This document shows positions 1 to 5,432 of a stretch of 6,485 nucleotides of DNA, piece by piece (the stretch's first letter is position 1; every line of letters begins with the position of its first letter). This DNA is from Alphaproteobacteria bacterium (GTDB taxonomy: Bacteria; Pseudomonadota; Alphaproteobacteria; UBA9219), in assembly GCA_028865155.1 (NCBI GenBank), contig JAGWKW010000072.1, positions 1-6,485 of the forward strand, read 5' to 3'. A program made the position numbers and the translations under genes. The notes below the pieces were generated by a model. The model saw only the letters and a list, made by a program, of their open reading frames with translations. It did not search any database and was not told the DNA's origin.

Positions 1-13
1 TAAAGGATCCCCC

Positions 14-682
14 ATGAAAATCAACCTCGCGCTTCGCAACGCTTTCCTCGCCATGGCTGCGCTCGCCCTGTTCGGTGCCGCTTCGGCCAACGCCGCGACG
101 GCAATGCCCCCGGCTTCGGCAACTGCACCCGCCCCCGCAACAGCACAAAGCGCGTCCGCCGTCGTGCGCGGCTTCTATGCTCAACTGACCTCAACGCTTA
201 AGCAGGGCGCAAAACTCGGCTTCGCCGGACGCTATAAAAAGCTCGAACCTGCGATCCGCGCCGCATTCGACCTGCCGCTGATGACGAAAATGTCGGTCGG
301 CGCGAGCTGGGACAGCGCCTCGCTGCAGGAGAAGGCCGCGCTCGTCGCCGCCTTTTCCGATTTCAGCATCGCCACCTATGCCAGCCGCTTCGCGCAGGAC
401 GACGGCGAGACCTTTACCGTCAAGGGCGAAAAGGCGTCGCCGTCGGGCGGGATGATGGTCGACACCGTGCTGAAACCCAAGGACGGCGACCCGGTTTCGC
501 TCGACTATCTGCTCAAACCCGACGACAAGGGCCAATACCGCATCGTCGACGTCTTCATGGACGGCACGATCAGCGAACTCGCCACCCGCCGCGCCGAATT
601 TTCGTCGATCGCGCGCCGCGAAGGCATCGCCGCGCTCGTCAACTCGCTCGACCAGAAGTCGAAGCAGATGGGACCGTCGTAA
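14..682 (+). CDS. MlaC/HpnM-family periplasmic phospholipid-binding protein (Ttg2D-like)
   Basis: A 222-residue secreted protein of the MlaC/Tol-tolerance Ttg2 family, most like its HpnM (hopanoid-associated) branch. Family members carry phospholipids or other lipids across the periplasm between an outer-membrane lipoprotein and an inner-membrane Mla-type ABC transporter. A signal peptide covers about residues 1-27 (hydrophobic FLAMAALALF, cleavage likely after ANA), followed by an Ala/Pro/Thr-rich linker to about residue 48. The family core is clear: RYKKLEPAI (73-81), FDLPLM (85-90), GASW (96-99), FSDFSIATYASRF (114-126), VSLDYLLKP (161-169), and the highly typical DGTISELATRRAEF (183-196) near the C-terminus. 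The ATG is preceded by AAAGGA six bases upstream, a good ribosome binding site. The TAA at positions 1-3 could be the stop of an upstream gene, which cannot be checked here. No mlaA, mlaD or hopanoid gene is visible in the window, so the exact lipid cargo is unknown. The family is firm; the HpnM subtype is inference. Confidence 0.88.
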   Translation: MKINLALRNAFLAMAALALFGAASANAATAMPPASATAPAPATAQSASAVVRGFYAQLTSTLKQGAKLGFAGRYKKLEPAIRAAFDLPLMTKMSVGASWDSASLQEKAALVAAFSDFSIATYASRFAQDDGETFTVKGEKASPSGGMMVDTVLKPKDGDPVSLDYLLKPDDKGQYRIVDVFMDGTISELATRRAEFSSIARREGIAALVNSLDQKSKQMGPS

Positions 683-773
683 GGCGGATACTCGCCGCAC
701 ACGGCGGTTTTTCCTCGAAAAAACCACGTTTCCGGTATAGTTTCGCGGAACTTCGTCATCCGCAGCTTGCCCC
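683..773 (+). promoter_or_regulatory. Intergenic region with weak terminator-like hairpin and possible -10 box
   Basis: This 91-bp gap contains a 5-bp GC stem (CGCCG 693-697 with CGGCG 702-706, loop CACA) followed by five T residues (708-712), a weak terminator candidate for the upstream lipid-binding gene. It overlaps an alternative AT-rich hairpin, GGTTTTT (706-712) with AAAAACC (719-725). A TATAGT hexamer at 736-741 could be a -10 box for the downstream glucan synthase gene, but I see no convincing -35 element. Whether the two genes are cotranscribed is undecided. Confidence 0.3.
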
Positions 774-3323
774 ATGCTCCACCGCGCCGCCTCGATCATC
801 GCCTTCGTTTTGCTCGCGAATTTCGCGATCTGGGCGCTTGTCAATCAGAGCGTCGCCGAACGCGCCTGGGGCGGCGATATCAACAGCCTGTCTTACAGCG
901 GCTGGCAGGCGGGAGACAAAAGCAATCATTTGACCGATGCGCAAATCGACCGCGACATGACCGTGCTGGCCGGGCACGTCAACGCGATCCGCACCTACGG
1001 CGTCAGCGACGGCCTTGACCGCATCGTGCCCATCGCCGCCAAGCACGGCATCAACGTCATCCTCGGCGCATGGATTTCCCCAGACGACGCCAGAAACAAG
1101 GAAGAAATCGCGCACGCCGTCGATGTCGCGCGCGCGAACAAAAACGTCACGCGCCTGATCGTCGGCAACGAAGCGCTGCTGCGCACCGACGTGACCATCG
1201 ACCAGATGCTCGGCTATATCGAAACGGCCAAGCGGCAGCTTTCCATTCCCGTCTCGACGGCGGAGCCTTGGCATATCTGGCTCAAATACCCGCAGCTCGC
1301 CGACGCGGTCGATTTCATCACCGTGCATATCCTGCCCTATTGGGAAGGCATCCCGGAAAAAGGCGCGCTCGGCTACGTCATGTACCGCTATAACCAGCTC
1401 GCGACCGCGTTCCCGCACAAACACATCTTCATCGGCGAAACCGGCTGGCCGTCCGAAGGCCAATGGGACAAGGGGGCGGAGCCGTCGGTCATCAACGAGG
1501 CCAGATTCACGCGCGACTTCCTGAACCTCGCCAGCGAAGACCGGCTCGACTATTCGCTGGTCGAAGCTTTCGACCAGCCTTGGAAACGCAGCATCGAAGG
1601 CACGGTCGGCGCGCATTGGGGATTATGGGACGCGAGCCGCAAGCCGAAATTCTCGATGAGCGGTTCGATCACCGAATCCGCGCGCTGGCTCGAAGGCTGC
1701 GCGCTCGCCTCGCTGCTCGCCTTCCTGCCGATCCAGTGGTTCGTGCGCCGCCGCCGCCACTTGCGCTTTCGCGGCCAGCTTTTCTATGCCCTGCTCATAC
1801 AAGCCTCGGCCAGCATTTTCGTCTGGGCGATCATGGCTGCGATCGCAGAACGGCTCATCAACGGCGAAATCGTCACCTGGTCATTGCTGCTCGGCGCGCA
1901 GGGCGTCTTGCTCGCACTGCTTCTGATCGACGGCTACGACCTGACCGAAGTCCTGTGGTCGCGCGAACGCCGCCGCCATTTCGAACCGCATAAAGACTGG
2001 ATACCCGGCGCGGACGCGCCCAAAGTCTCGATCCATGTGCCTTGCTATAACGAGCCGCCGCACATGGTCATGCAGACCTTGGACGCGCTGGCCGCGCTCG
2101 ATTATCCGAATTACGAAGTCCTTGTCGTCGATAACAATACGAAGGACGAGGCTGTCTGGAAGCCGATCAAGGAATATTGCGCCAAACTCGGGCCAAAATT
2201 CCGTTTCTTCCATCTGCCGACATGGCCTGGCTTCAAAGCGGGCGCGCTCAATTTCGCGCTTTCGCAAACCGCACCCGACGCGAAGATTATCGGCGTCATC
2301 GACAGCGATTACACCGTGTCGCCCGAATGGCTGCGCGCGACGATCCCCTATTTCGACAAATCCGAGGTCGCCTTCGTGCAGGCGCCGCAGGATTACCGCG
2401 ACGAAAACGAAAACGCGTTCAAACGCATGTGTTATTGGGAATATGCGGGCTTTTTCCATATCGGCATGGTTCAGCGCAACGAACGCAATGCGATCATCCA
2501 GCACGGAACCATGACGCTGATCCGGAAATCCGCGCTGCAAAAGACCGGGGGCTGGGCCGAATGGTGCATTTGCGAGGATGCCGAACTGGGGCTGCGCCTG
2601 TTCGAATACGGCTATGAGGCCGTTTATATGAACGCCTCGCTCGGCCGCGGGTTGATGCCGGATAATTTCAGCGCCTACAAAACGCAGCGTTTTCGTTGGG
2701 CCTACGGCGCTGCGCAAATCCTCAAACGCCATTGGCGCGAAATGGCCGAAGGCGACCGGCTCACGCGCGGACAAAGATACCATTTCATTTCCGGCTGGCT
2801 GCCCTGGTTCGCCGACGCGGCACATGTGGTTTTCGTCGTCGCGGCGGTTTTATGGTCTTCGCTTCTTATGATGCACTGGGTCGAATTTCCGCCCGCGATT
2901 TTCCTCGTGCCCACCTTAAGCGTCTTCGTGTTCAAGATCGTGGCCGGGTTCTGGCTTTACCGCGCGCGCGTCAAATGCGGCATCGCCGACCGCATCAGCG
3001 CGGCAATTGCAGGCATGGCGCTGAGCCACACGGTCGCGCGCGCCATGTGGCAGGGCATGTTCACGTCGGGCAAGCCGTTTTTCCGCACGCCCAAATGCGC
3101 CGACAAACCGGCGGCTTTGCAGGCGGTTTTGATGGCGCGGCAGGAATTCGTTCTACTGCTCGCGCTTATCGCCAGCGCCGCCGTAGTCTTATGGAAATTC
3201 ACGCCCCAGAACCGCAATGCGGTTTTATGGGCCGGAATGCTATCAGTGCAAACGCTGCCCTATTGGGCAGCCCTTATCATGGCGACCGTCAACGCCTGGC
3301 CGAAAAAGCAGATTGCAAAGTAA
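774..3323 (+). CDS. GH17-GT2 fusion membrane protein, probable beta-1,3-glucan synthase/transglycosylase (NdvB/NdvC-like)
   Basis: An 849-residue inner-membrane protein with two enzyme domains. After an N-terminal anchor (about 6-24), residues 30-300 form a GH17 domain: IRTYG (72-76), GNE with acid/base E133, VHILPYW (184-190), IGETGWPSE with nucleophile E222, EAFDQPWK (264-271) and HWGLWD (281-286). Three membrane segments follow (about 307-323, 339-360, 366-386). A GT2 domain (415-642) shows HVPCYNEPP, VVDNN (D453), D510-S-D512, E601-D602 and the processive QRFRW signature (638-642). About four more segments lie near 684-701, 708-729, 791-806 and 817-841. Positive charges (RRRR 325-328, PKKQ near the end) place GH17 in the periplasm and GT2 in the cytoplasm. 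By analogy with the rhizobial and Pseudomonas NdvB/NdvC group, GT2 should polymerise glucose from UDP-glucose and GH17 should branch, cyclise or trim the exported beta-glucan; this is inference. All key residues are present. ATG 774 is the first start after an in-frame TAG at 738, but has no strong Shine-Dalgarno sequence. Confidence 0.88.
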   Translation: MLHRAASIIAFVLLANFAIWALVNQSVAERAWGGDINSLSYSGWQAGDKSNHLTDAQIDRDMTVLAGHVNAIRTYGVSDGLDRIVPIAAKHGINVILGAWISPDDARNKEEIAHAVDVARANKNVTRLIVGNEALLRTDVTIDQMLGYIETAKRQLSIPVSTAEPWHIWLKYPQLADAVDFITVHILPYWEGIPEKGALGYVMYRYNQLATAFPHKHIFIGETGWPSEGQWDKGAEPSVINEARFTRDFLNLASEDRLDYSLVEAFDQPWKRSIEGTVGAHWGLWDASRKPKFSMSGSITESARWLEGCALASLLAFLPIQWFVRRRRHLRFRGQLFYALLIQASASIFVWAIMAAIAERLINGEIVTWSLLLGAQGVLLALLLIDGYDLTEVLWSRERRRHFEPHKDWIPGADAPKVSIHVPCYNEPPHMVMQTLDALAALDYPNYEVLVVDNNTKDEAVWKPIKEYCAKLGPKFRFFHLPTWPGFKAGALNFALSQTAPDAKIIGVIDSDYTVSPEWLRATIPYFDKSEVAFVQAPQDYRDENENAFKRMCYWEYAGFFHIGMVQRNERNAIIQHGTMTLIRKSALQKTGGWAEWCICEDAELGLRLFEYGYEAVYMNASLGRGLMPDNFSAYKTQRFRWAYGAAQILKRHWREMAEGDRLTRGQRYHFISGWLPWFADAAHVVFVVAAVLWSSLLMMHWVEFPPAIFLVPTLSVFVFKIVAGFWLYRARVKCGIADRISAAIAGMALSHTVARAMWQGMFTSGKPFFRTPKCADKPAALQAVLMARQEFVLLLALIASAAVVLWKFTPQNRNAVLWAGMLSVQTLPYWAALIMATVNAWPKKQIAK

Positions 3324-3413
3324 AATCACTTTGGGGCTCGCCTTTGGGCGCAAATCCAGAATCCGGTTCGTTTGCCCGCTTTCCGTAAATTAAGGATTTC
3401 CTCCAAAAACATC
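3324..3413. other. Start of the 308-bp gene-free region
   Basis: The first 90 bases after the glucan synthase stop contain no credible gene. There is a small hairpin CGCC-TTTG-GGCG (3339-3350) and an imperfect longer one pairing GGGCGCAAA (3346-3354) with TTTGCCC (3371-3377). Neither has a T-run, so neither is a clear terminator for the upstream gene. From about 3386 the composition turns AT-rich, leading into the promoter-like segment. Confidence 0.4.
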
Positions 3414-3442
3414 TTGTATTTTTCACATTATTGTTGTATGAA
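3414..3442 (+). promoter_or_regulatory. Candidate sigma-70-type promoter for the intergenic RNA
   Basis: TTGTAT (3414-3419) and TATGAA (3437-3442) are separated by exactly 17 bp, each matching four of six consensus positions. They sit in the most AT-rich stretch of the whole window (about 3386-3446), which stands out against GC-rich surroundings. The start of transcription would fall near 3449, just before a series of hairpins. Motif-based only; alphaproteobacterial promoters are loosely conserved. Confidence 0.45.
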
Positions 3443-3448
3443 TTTTCC

Positions 3449-3600
3449 CACATTCGCATGGCAGCGAATGCGCGGGCCGGAAGCCCCTTCCCCCCATCCC
3501 GGGAAGAGAGGGTATCGAAAGGAGGCTTTCCGCCGCAGACCGTGTACGGTCGCCCGTCCGGCAGACGGGCCGCCGGTAGCGCGCGCTACTTTTTTATTTT
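3449..3600 (+). ncRNA. Candidate structured small RNA, about 150 nt (family not recognised)
   Basis: This stretch behaves like an independent small RNA gene: promoter-like sequence upstream, dense hairpins inside, intrinsic terminator at the end and no credible reading frame. Visible stems, in order: CATTCGC/GCGAATG (3451-3457 with 3464-3470); CTTCCC/GGGAAG (3487-3492 with 3501-3506), with a C-rich loop; GAAAG/CTTTC (3517-3521 with 3526-3530), loop GAGG; GACCG/CGGTC (3538-3542 with 3547-3551), loop TGTA; GCCCGTC/GACGGGC (3552-3558 with 3564-3570); and the terminator GTAGC/GCTAC (3576-3580 with 3585-3589). I compared it mentally with 6S, SRP (4.5S), tmRNA and RNase P RNA and saw none of their signatures. 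It could alternatively be the structured 3' untranslated end of the glucan synthase mRNA, or a copy of a dispersed intergenic repeat. The 5' end is an estimate. Confidence 0.5.
3576..3600 (+). terminator. Intrinsic (Rho-independent) terminator
   Basis: The sequence GTAGCGCGCGCTAC (3576-3589) is a perfect palindrome, folding as a 5-bp stem with a GCGC loop (or 6-bp with a tight turn), immediately followed by TTTTTT (3590-3595), an A and TTTT (3597-3600). The T-run lies only on the + strand side, so it ends rightward transcription. It ends either the candidate small RNA or a transcript from the glucan synthase 250 bp upstream, and shields the convergent gene at 3632 from antisense reading. Confidence 0.8.
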
Positions 3601-3631
3601 GCTGTGGAAAGGACGACAGGAAACAGAAAAA

Positions 3632-4495
3632 TCAAAGCTTCCGCAGGCTGAATCCTTCAAGCCGATACGTAGCGCCGACGACGCGCGCATCGTCGCGTTC
3701 GGGAAACGCCAGGAACAGCGACCCCTGTTCGACGCGCCCGGTATAGTCGCGCGTGCAATTGTTGATCGGCAGGATTTTGCTGCCCGTGCCGCTCATGACC
3801 AGAACGTCGTTCAGATACATGCAACCGGTATCGTTGGGATTGTAGGTCGTGAAGACGATGGCGTCTTCGTCGCCCAGATTATAGACCGGCGAAATGCCGA
3901 TCACGGAAGGCTGGCTGTCCGAGGTCAGTATCTTCTGGCCGTCGAGTGTGACCGTATAGATCTTGTTGGCTCCCGAACCGCTTTCGGTCGCTTCGACACG
4001 GCCGAAACGGTCGTCGAGAAGCTTCTTTCCTTCGCCAAGCGGCGAGGCATAGGTCGGATTGACGGGCTGCCCGTTCGACGGCGGGGGAGCCTGAATCACG
4101 ACAAGCGGCGGCAGCGGCGATACGGCACCGCTCTGTTGCCCTTCCCCACCCAGATGCTGCAAGGCGCGCTTGAGCGCGGCGCGCGTCTTCGGCCCGGCGA
4201 TGCCGTCGGCCTTAAGCCCCTGATGGCTCTGGAATTCCTTGATCGCCCGGCGCGTCTGCGGCCCCATGATGCCGTCGATGCGGCCTGTATAGTAACCGAG
4301 ATCGGCGAGTTCCTTCTGCACGATGCGCACGACGGCGCTGCGCCGGACGGTATGGCGGGTGCGGCGGTGCTTTTTGACATGGTGTTTGACGGGCGCGCAG
4401 GCGACCGTCGGTGCGGCAGCCGATGCGGCCCCCGGCGCCAGCGCAAGGCACAAAATGGAGGCGGAGACGAGCAAAGCGCGGGAAAAGGACGGCAT
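3632..4495 (-). CDS. Secreted peptidoglycan-binding (PG_binding_1) domain protein with unrecognised C-terminal domain
   Basis: A 287-residue exported protein. A signal peptide spans residues 1-26 (hydrophobic LLVSASILCLALAPG, cleavage after ASA). A very basic His/Lys/Arg stretch follows (37-52). Residues 51-113 are a PG_binding_1 repeat: VVRIVQKELADLGYYTGRIDG, then GPQTRRAIKEFQ, GLKADGIAGPKTRAAL, which is the classic three-helix pattern that binds the cell wall. A Pro/Gln-rich linker (about 119-148) leads to a C-terminal domain (about 150-287) that looks beta-rich, and I do not recognise it. It contains C225 and C247, which could form a disulfide in the periplasm; C33 is near the mature N-terminus. 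No hydrolase or transpeptidase motif (for example the YkuD-type HGxx...SxGC) is visible, so an enzymatic role is not supported. The ATG has GGGGA (4504-4508) eight bases upstream. It is divergent from rlmJ and converges on the RNA candidate. Confidence 0.8.
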   Translation of the reverse strand: MPSFSRALLVSASILCLALAPGAASAAAPTVACAPVKHHVKKHRRTRHTVRRSAVVRIVQKELADLGYYTGRIDGIMGPQTRRAIKEFQSHQGLKADGIAGPKTRAALKRALQHLGGEGQQSGAVSPLPPLVVIQAPPPSNGQPVNPTYASPLGEGKKLLDDRFGRVEATESGSGANKIYTVTLDGQKILTSDSQPSVIGISPVYNLGDEDAIVFTTYNPNDTGCMYLNDVLVMSGTGSKILPINNCTRDYTGRVEQGSLFLAFPERDDARVVGATYRLEGFSLRKL

Positions 4496-4512
4496 AATGG
4501 AAATCCCCGTGT

Positions 4513-4531
4513 GATTCTTTCCCCTAGAATC
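4513..4531. repeat. Inverted repeat GATTCT-N7-AGAATC
   Basis: Two perfect 6-bp arms (4513-4518 and 4526-4531) are separated by seven bases (TTCCCCT). The repeat lies 17 bp upstream of the start of the wall-binding protein gene, in its likely leader or promoter, and could be an operator half-site pair. Six-base arms can arise by chance, so the confidence is low. Confidence 0.35.
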
Positions 4532-4534
4532 AAA

Positions 4535-4552
4535 GCCAAAAAGCTTTTTGGC
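4535..4552. repeat. Perfect 18-bp palindrome GCCAAAAAGCTTTTTGGC, candidate operator
   Basis: A perfect palindrome with no spacer, built of an A-tract and a T-tract around a central GC. It sits in the middle of the divergent intergenic region, 39 bp from one start codon and 31 bp from the other. Its symmetry and position suit a dimeric DNA-binding protein acting on one or both promoters. As an RNA hairpin it would be AT-rich without a T-run beyond the stem, so a terminator role is unlikely. Confidence 0.5.
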
Positions 4553-4583
4553 GCAAGTACATAAATATGGTTATACAGGCGTC

Positions 4584-5432
4584 ATGAATTATCGCCATAT
4601 TTTCCATGCCGGGAACCGGTGCGACGTCGCCAAGCACGCCGTGCTGACGCTTGTGCTGCGCCATCTGCGCAGCAAGGATAAAGCTTTTGCCGTCATCGAC
4701 ACCCATGCAGGCCTTGGTTTTTACGATCTCGACGATCCACGCGCGCTTAAAACCGGCGAGGCCGCCGAGGGTATCAAGGCCTTGCTCGCCGCACCACGCC
4801 TGCCCGCCTTGGCGGATTATTACGCCGTTTTGCATAAGATGAACCCGCGCTGGAGCGGTGAAGGCGCGGAAAATTTCCGCATCTATCCCGGCTCGCCTCT
4901 GTTCGCCTTTCACATGCTGCGTGCGCAGGACAGGATTGTCGCGTGTGAACTTCATCCCGAGGATGCGGAAACCCTGCGTCTGCAATCGCCCGCCGATCCG
5001 CGCCTGCAAATCCACAAGCGCGACGGCTATGATGCGCTTAGAGCTTTTCTGCCGCCGCCGGAAAAACGCGGGCTTGTGCTGATCGACCCGCCTTTTGAGC
5101 GCGAAGACGAATTTCCCACGCTCGCGCAACATATCGCCGCCGCGCATAAACGCTGGCCGACCGGCATCTATATGGTCTGGTATCCCGTCAAGAACCGCCC
5201 CGCGATCTGGCAATTCCACGAAGCGCTGGCGGCAACGGGCATCGGCAAAATTTTATGCGCCGAATTTATCTACGAACAGGAAACGCGCGCCGACCGCCTG
5301 AACGGCAGCGGCCTCATCCTCATCAACCCGCCGTGGAAGCTCGACGAAGAACTCGCCGCCCTGTTTCCCGCGCTACATACAGCGATGCGCACCGCGCATG
5401 CAGGCACGACTATTTCATGGATCGCGGAATGA
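4584..5432 (+). CDS. rlmJ: 23S rRNA (adenine(2030)-N6)-methyltransferase RlmJ
   Basis: A 282-residue protein, close to the 280 of E. coli RlmJ. The family N-terminus MNYRHIFHAGNRCDVAKH begins at ATG 4584; an in-frame TTG at 4548 would add 12 unlikely residues and is rejected as start. Motifs in order: IDTHAGLGFYDL (38-49), the S-adenosylmethionine-binding loop; YPGSPL (101-106); ELHPED (122-127); D168-P-P-F, the catalytic N6-adenine methyltransferase motif; WYPVKN (199-204); and NGSGLILINPPWKL (240-253). The enzyme methylates A2030 of 23S rRNA (E. coli numbering), acting on free RNA before ribosome assembly; this is known from E. coli, not shown here. The ribosome binding site is weak (AGG at 4577-4579, very close to the ATG). 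The gene stands alone as a unit and its TGA abuts the stop codon of the convergent transketolase gene. Confidence 0.95.
   Translation: MNYRHIFHAGNRCDVAKHAVLTLVLRHLRSKDKAFAVIDTHAGLGFYDLDDPRALKTGEAAEGIKALLAAPRLPALADYYAVLHKMNPRWSGEGAENFRIYPGSPLFAFHMLRAQDRIVACELHPEDAETLRLQSPADPRLQIHKRDGYDALRAFLPPPEKRGLVLIDPPFEREDEFPTLAQHIAAAHKRWPTGIYMVWYPVKNRPAIWQFHEALAATGIGKILCAEFIYEQETRADRLNGSGLILINPPWKLDEELAALFPALHTAMRTAHAGTTISWIAE

Larger units (their letters stand above)
4496..4583. promoter_or_regulatory. Divergent promoter region between the wall-binding protein gene and rlmJ
   Basis: These 88 bp must hold the start signals for both divergent genes. On the + side, TTGGCG (4548-4553) and TATACA (4572-4577) are 18 bp apart and could drive rlmJ, but would start transcription at or next to the ATG. 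An alternative -10 is TATGGT (4566-4571). On the - side, TTGCGC (4557-4552) is a possible -35 but its -10 partner is poor. Two inverted repeats lie here and are listed separately. Confidence 0.45.

Noticed and set aside
191..844. - strand open frame of 217 codons opposite the lipid-binding protein
   Set aside because: Shadow of the MlaC-family gene; there is no signal peptide, motif or ribosome binding site.
756..1616. - strand open frame of 286 codons opposite the GH17 domain
   Set aside because: Composition is Arg/Asp/Val/Gly-rich as expected of a reverse-complement shadow, with no motif, and the opposite strand has intact GH17 catalytic motifs.
1881..2825. Long - strand open frame of 314 codons inside the glucan synthase gene
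   Set aside because: It has no recognisable domain and mirrors the codon structure of the strongly supported + strand gene.
3339..3377. Hairpins just after the glucan synthase stop as its terminator
   Set aside because: The stems are short or bulged and no T-run follows; the real terminator signal lies 200 bp further on.
3431..4564. Long + strand open frame of 377 codons
   Set aside because: It is antisense to the wall-binding protein gene, whose - strand frame has a signal peptide, a known domain and a good ribosome binding site. The + frame reads as low-complexity, Arg/Gly/Ala-rich sequence, typical of a shadow in GC-rich DNA, and runs through the RNA terminator.
4548..4583. TTG start at 4548 for rlmJ
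   Set aside because: The RlmJ family begins with MxYRHxFHAGN, which matches the ATG at 4584; the extension would also be encoded by the 18-bp palindrome and promoter-like sequence.
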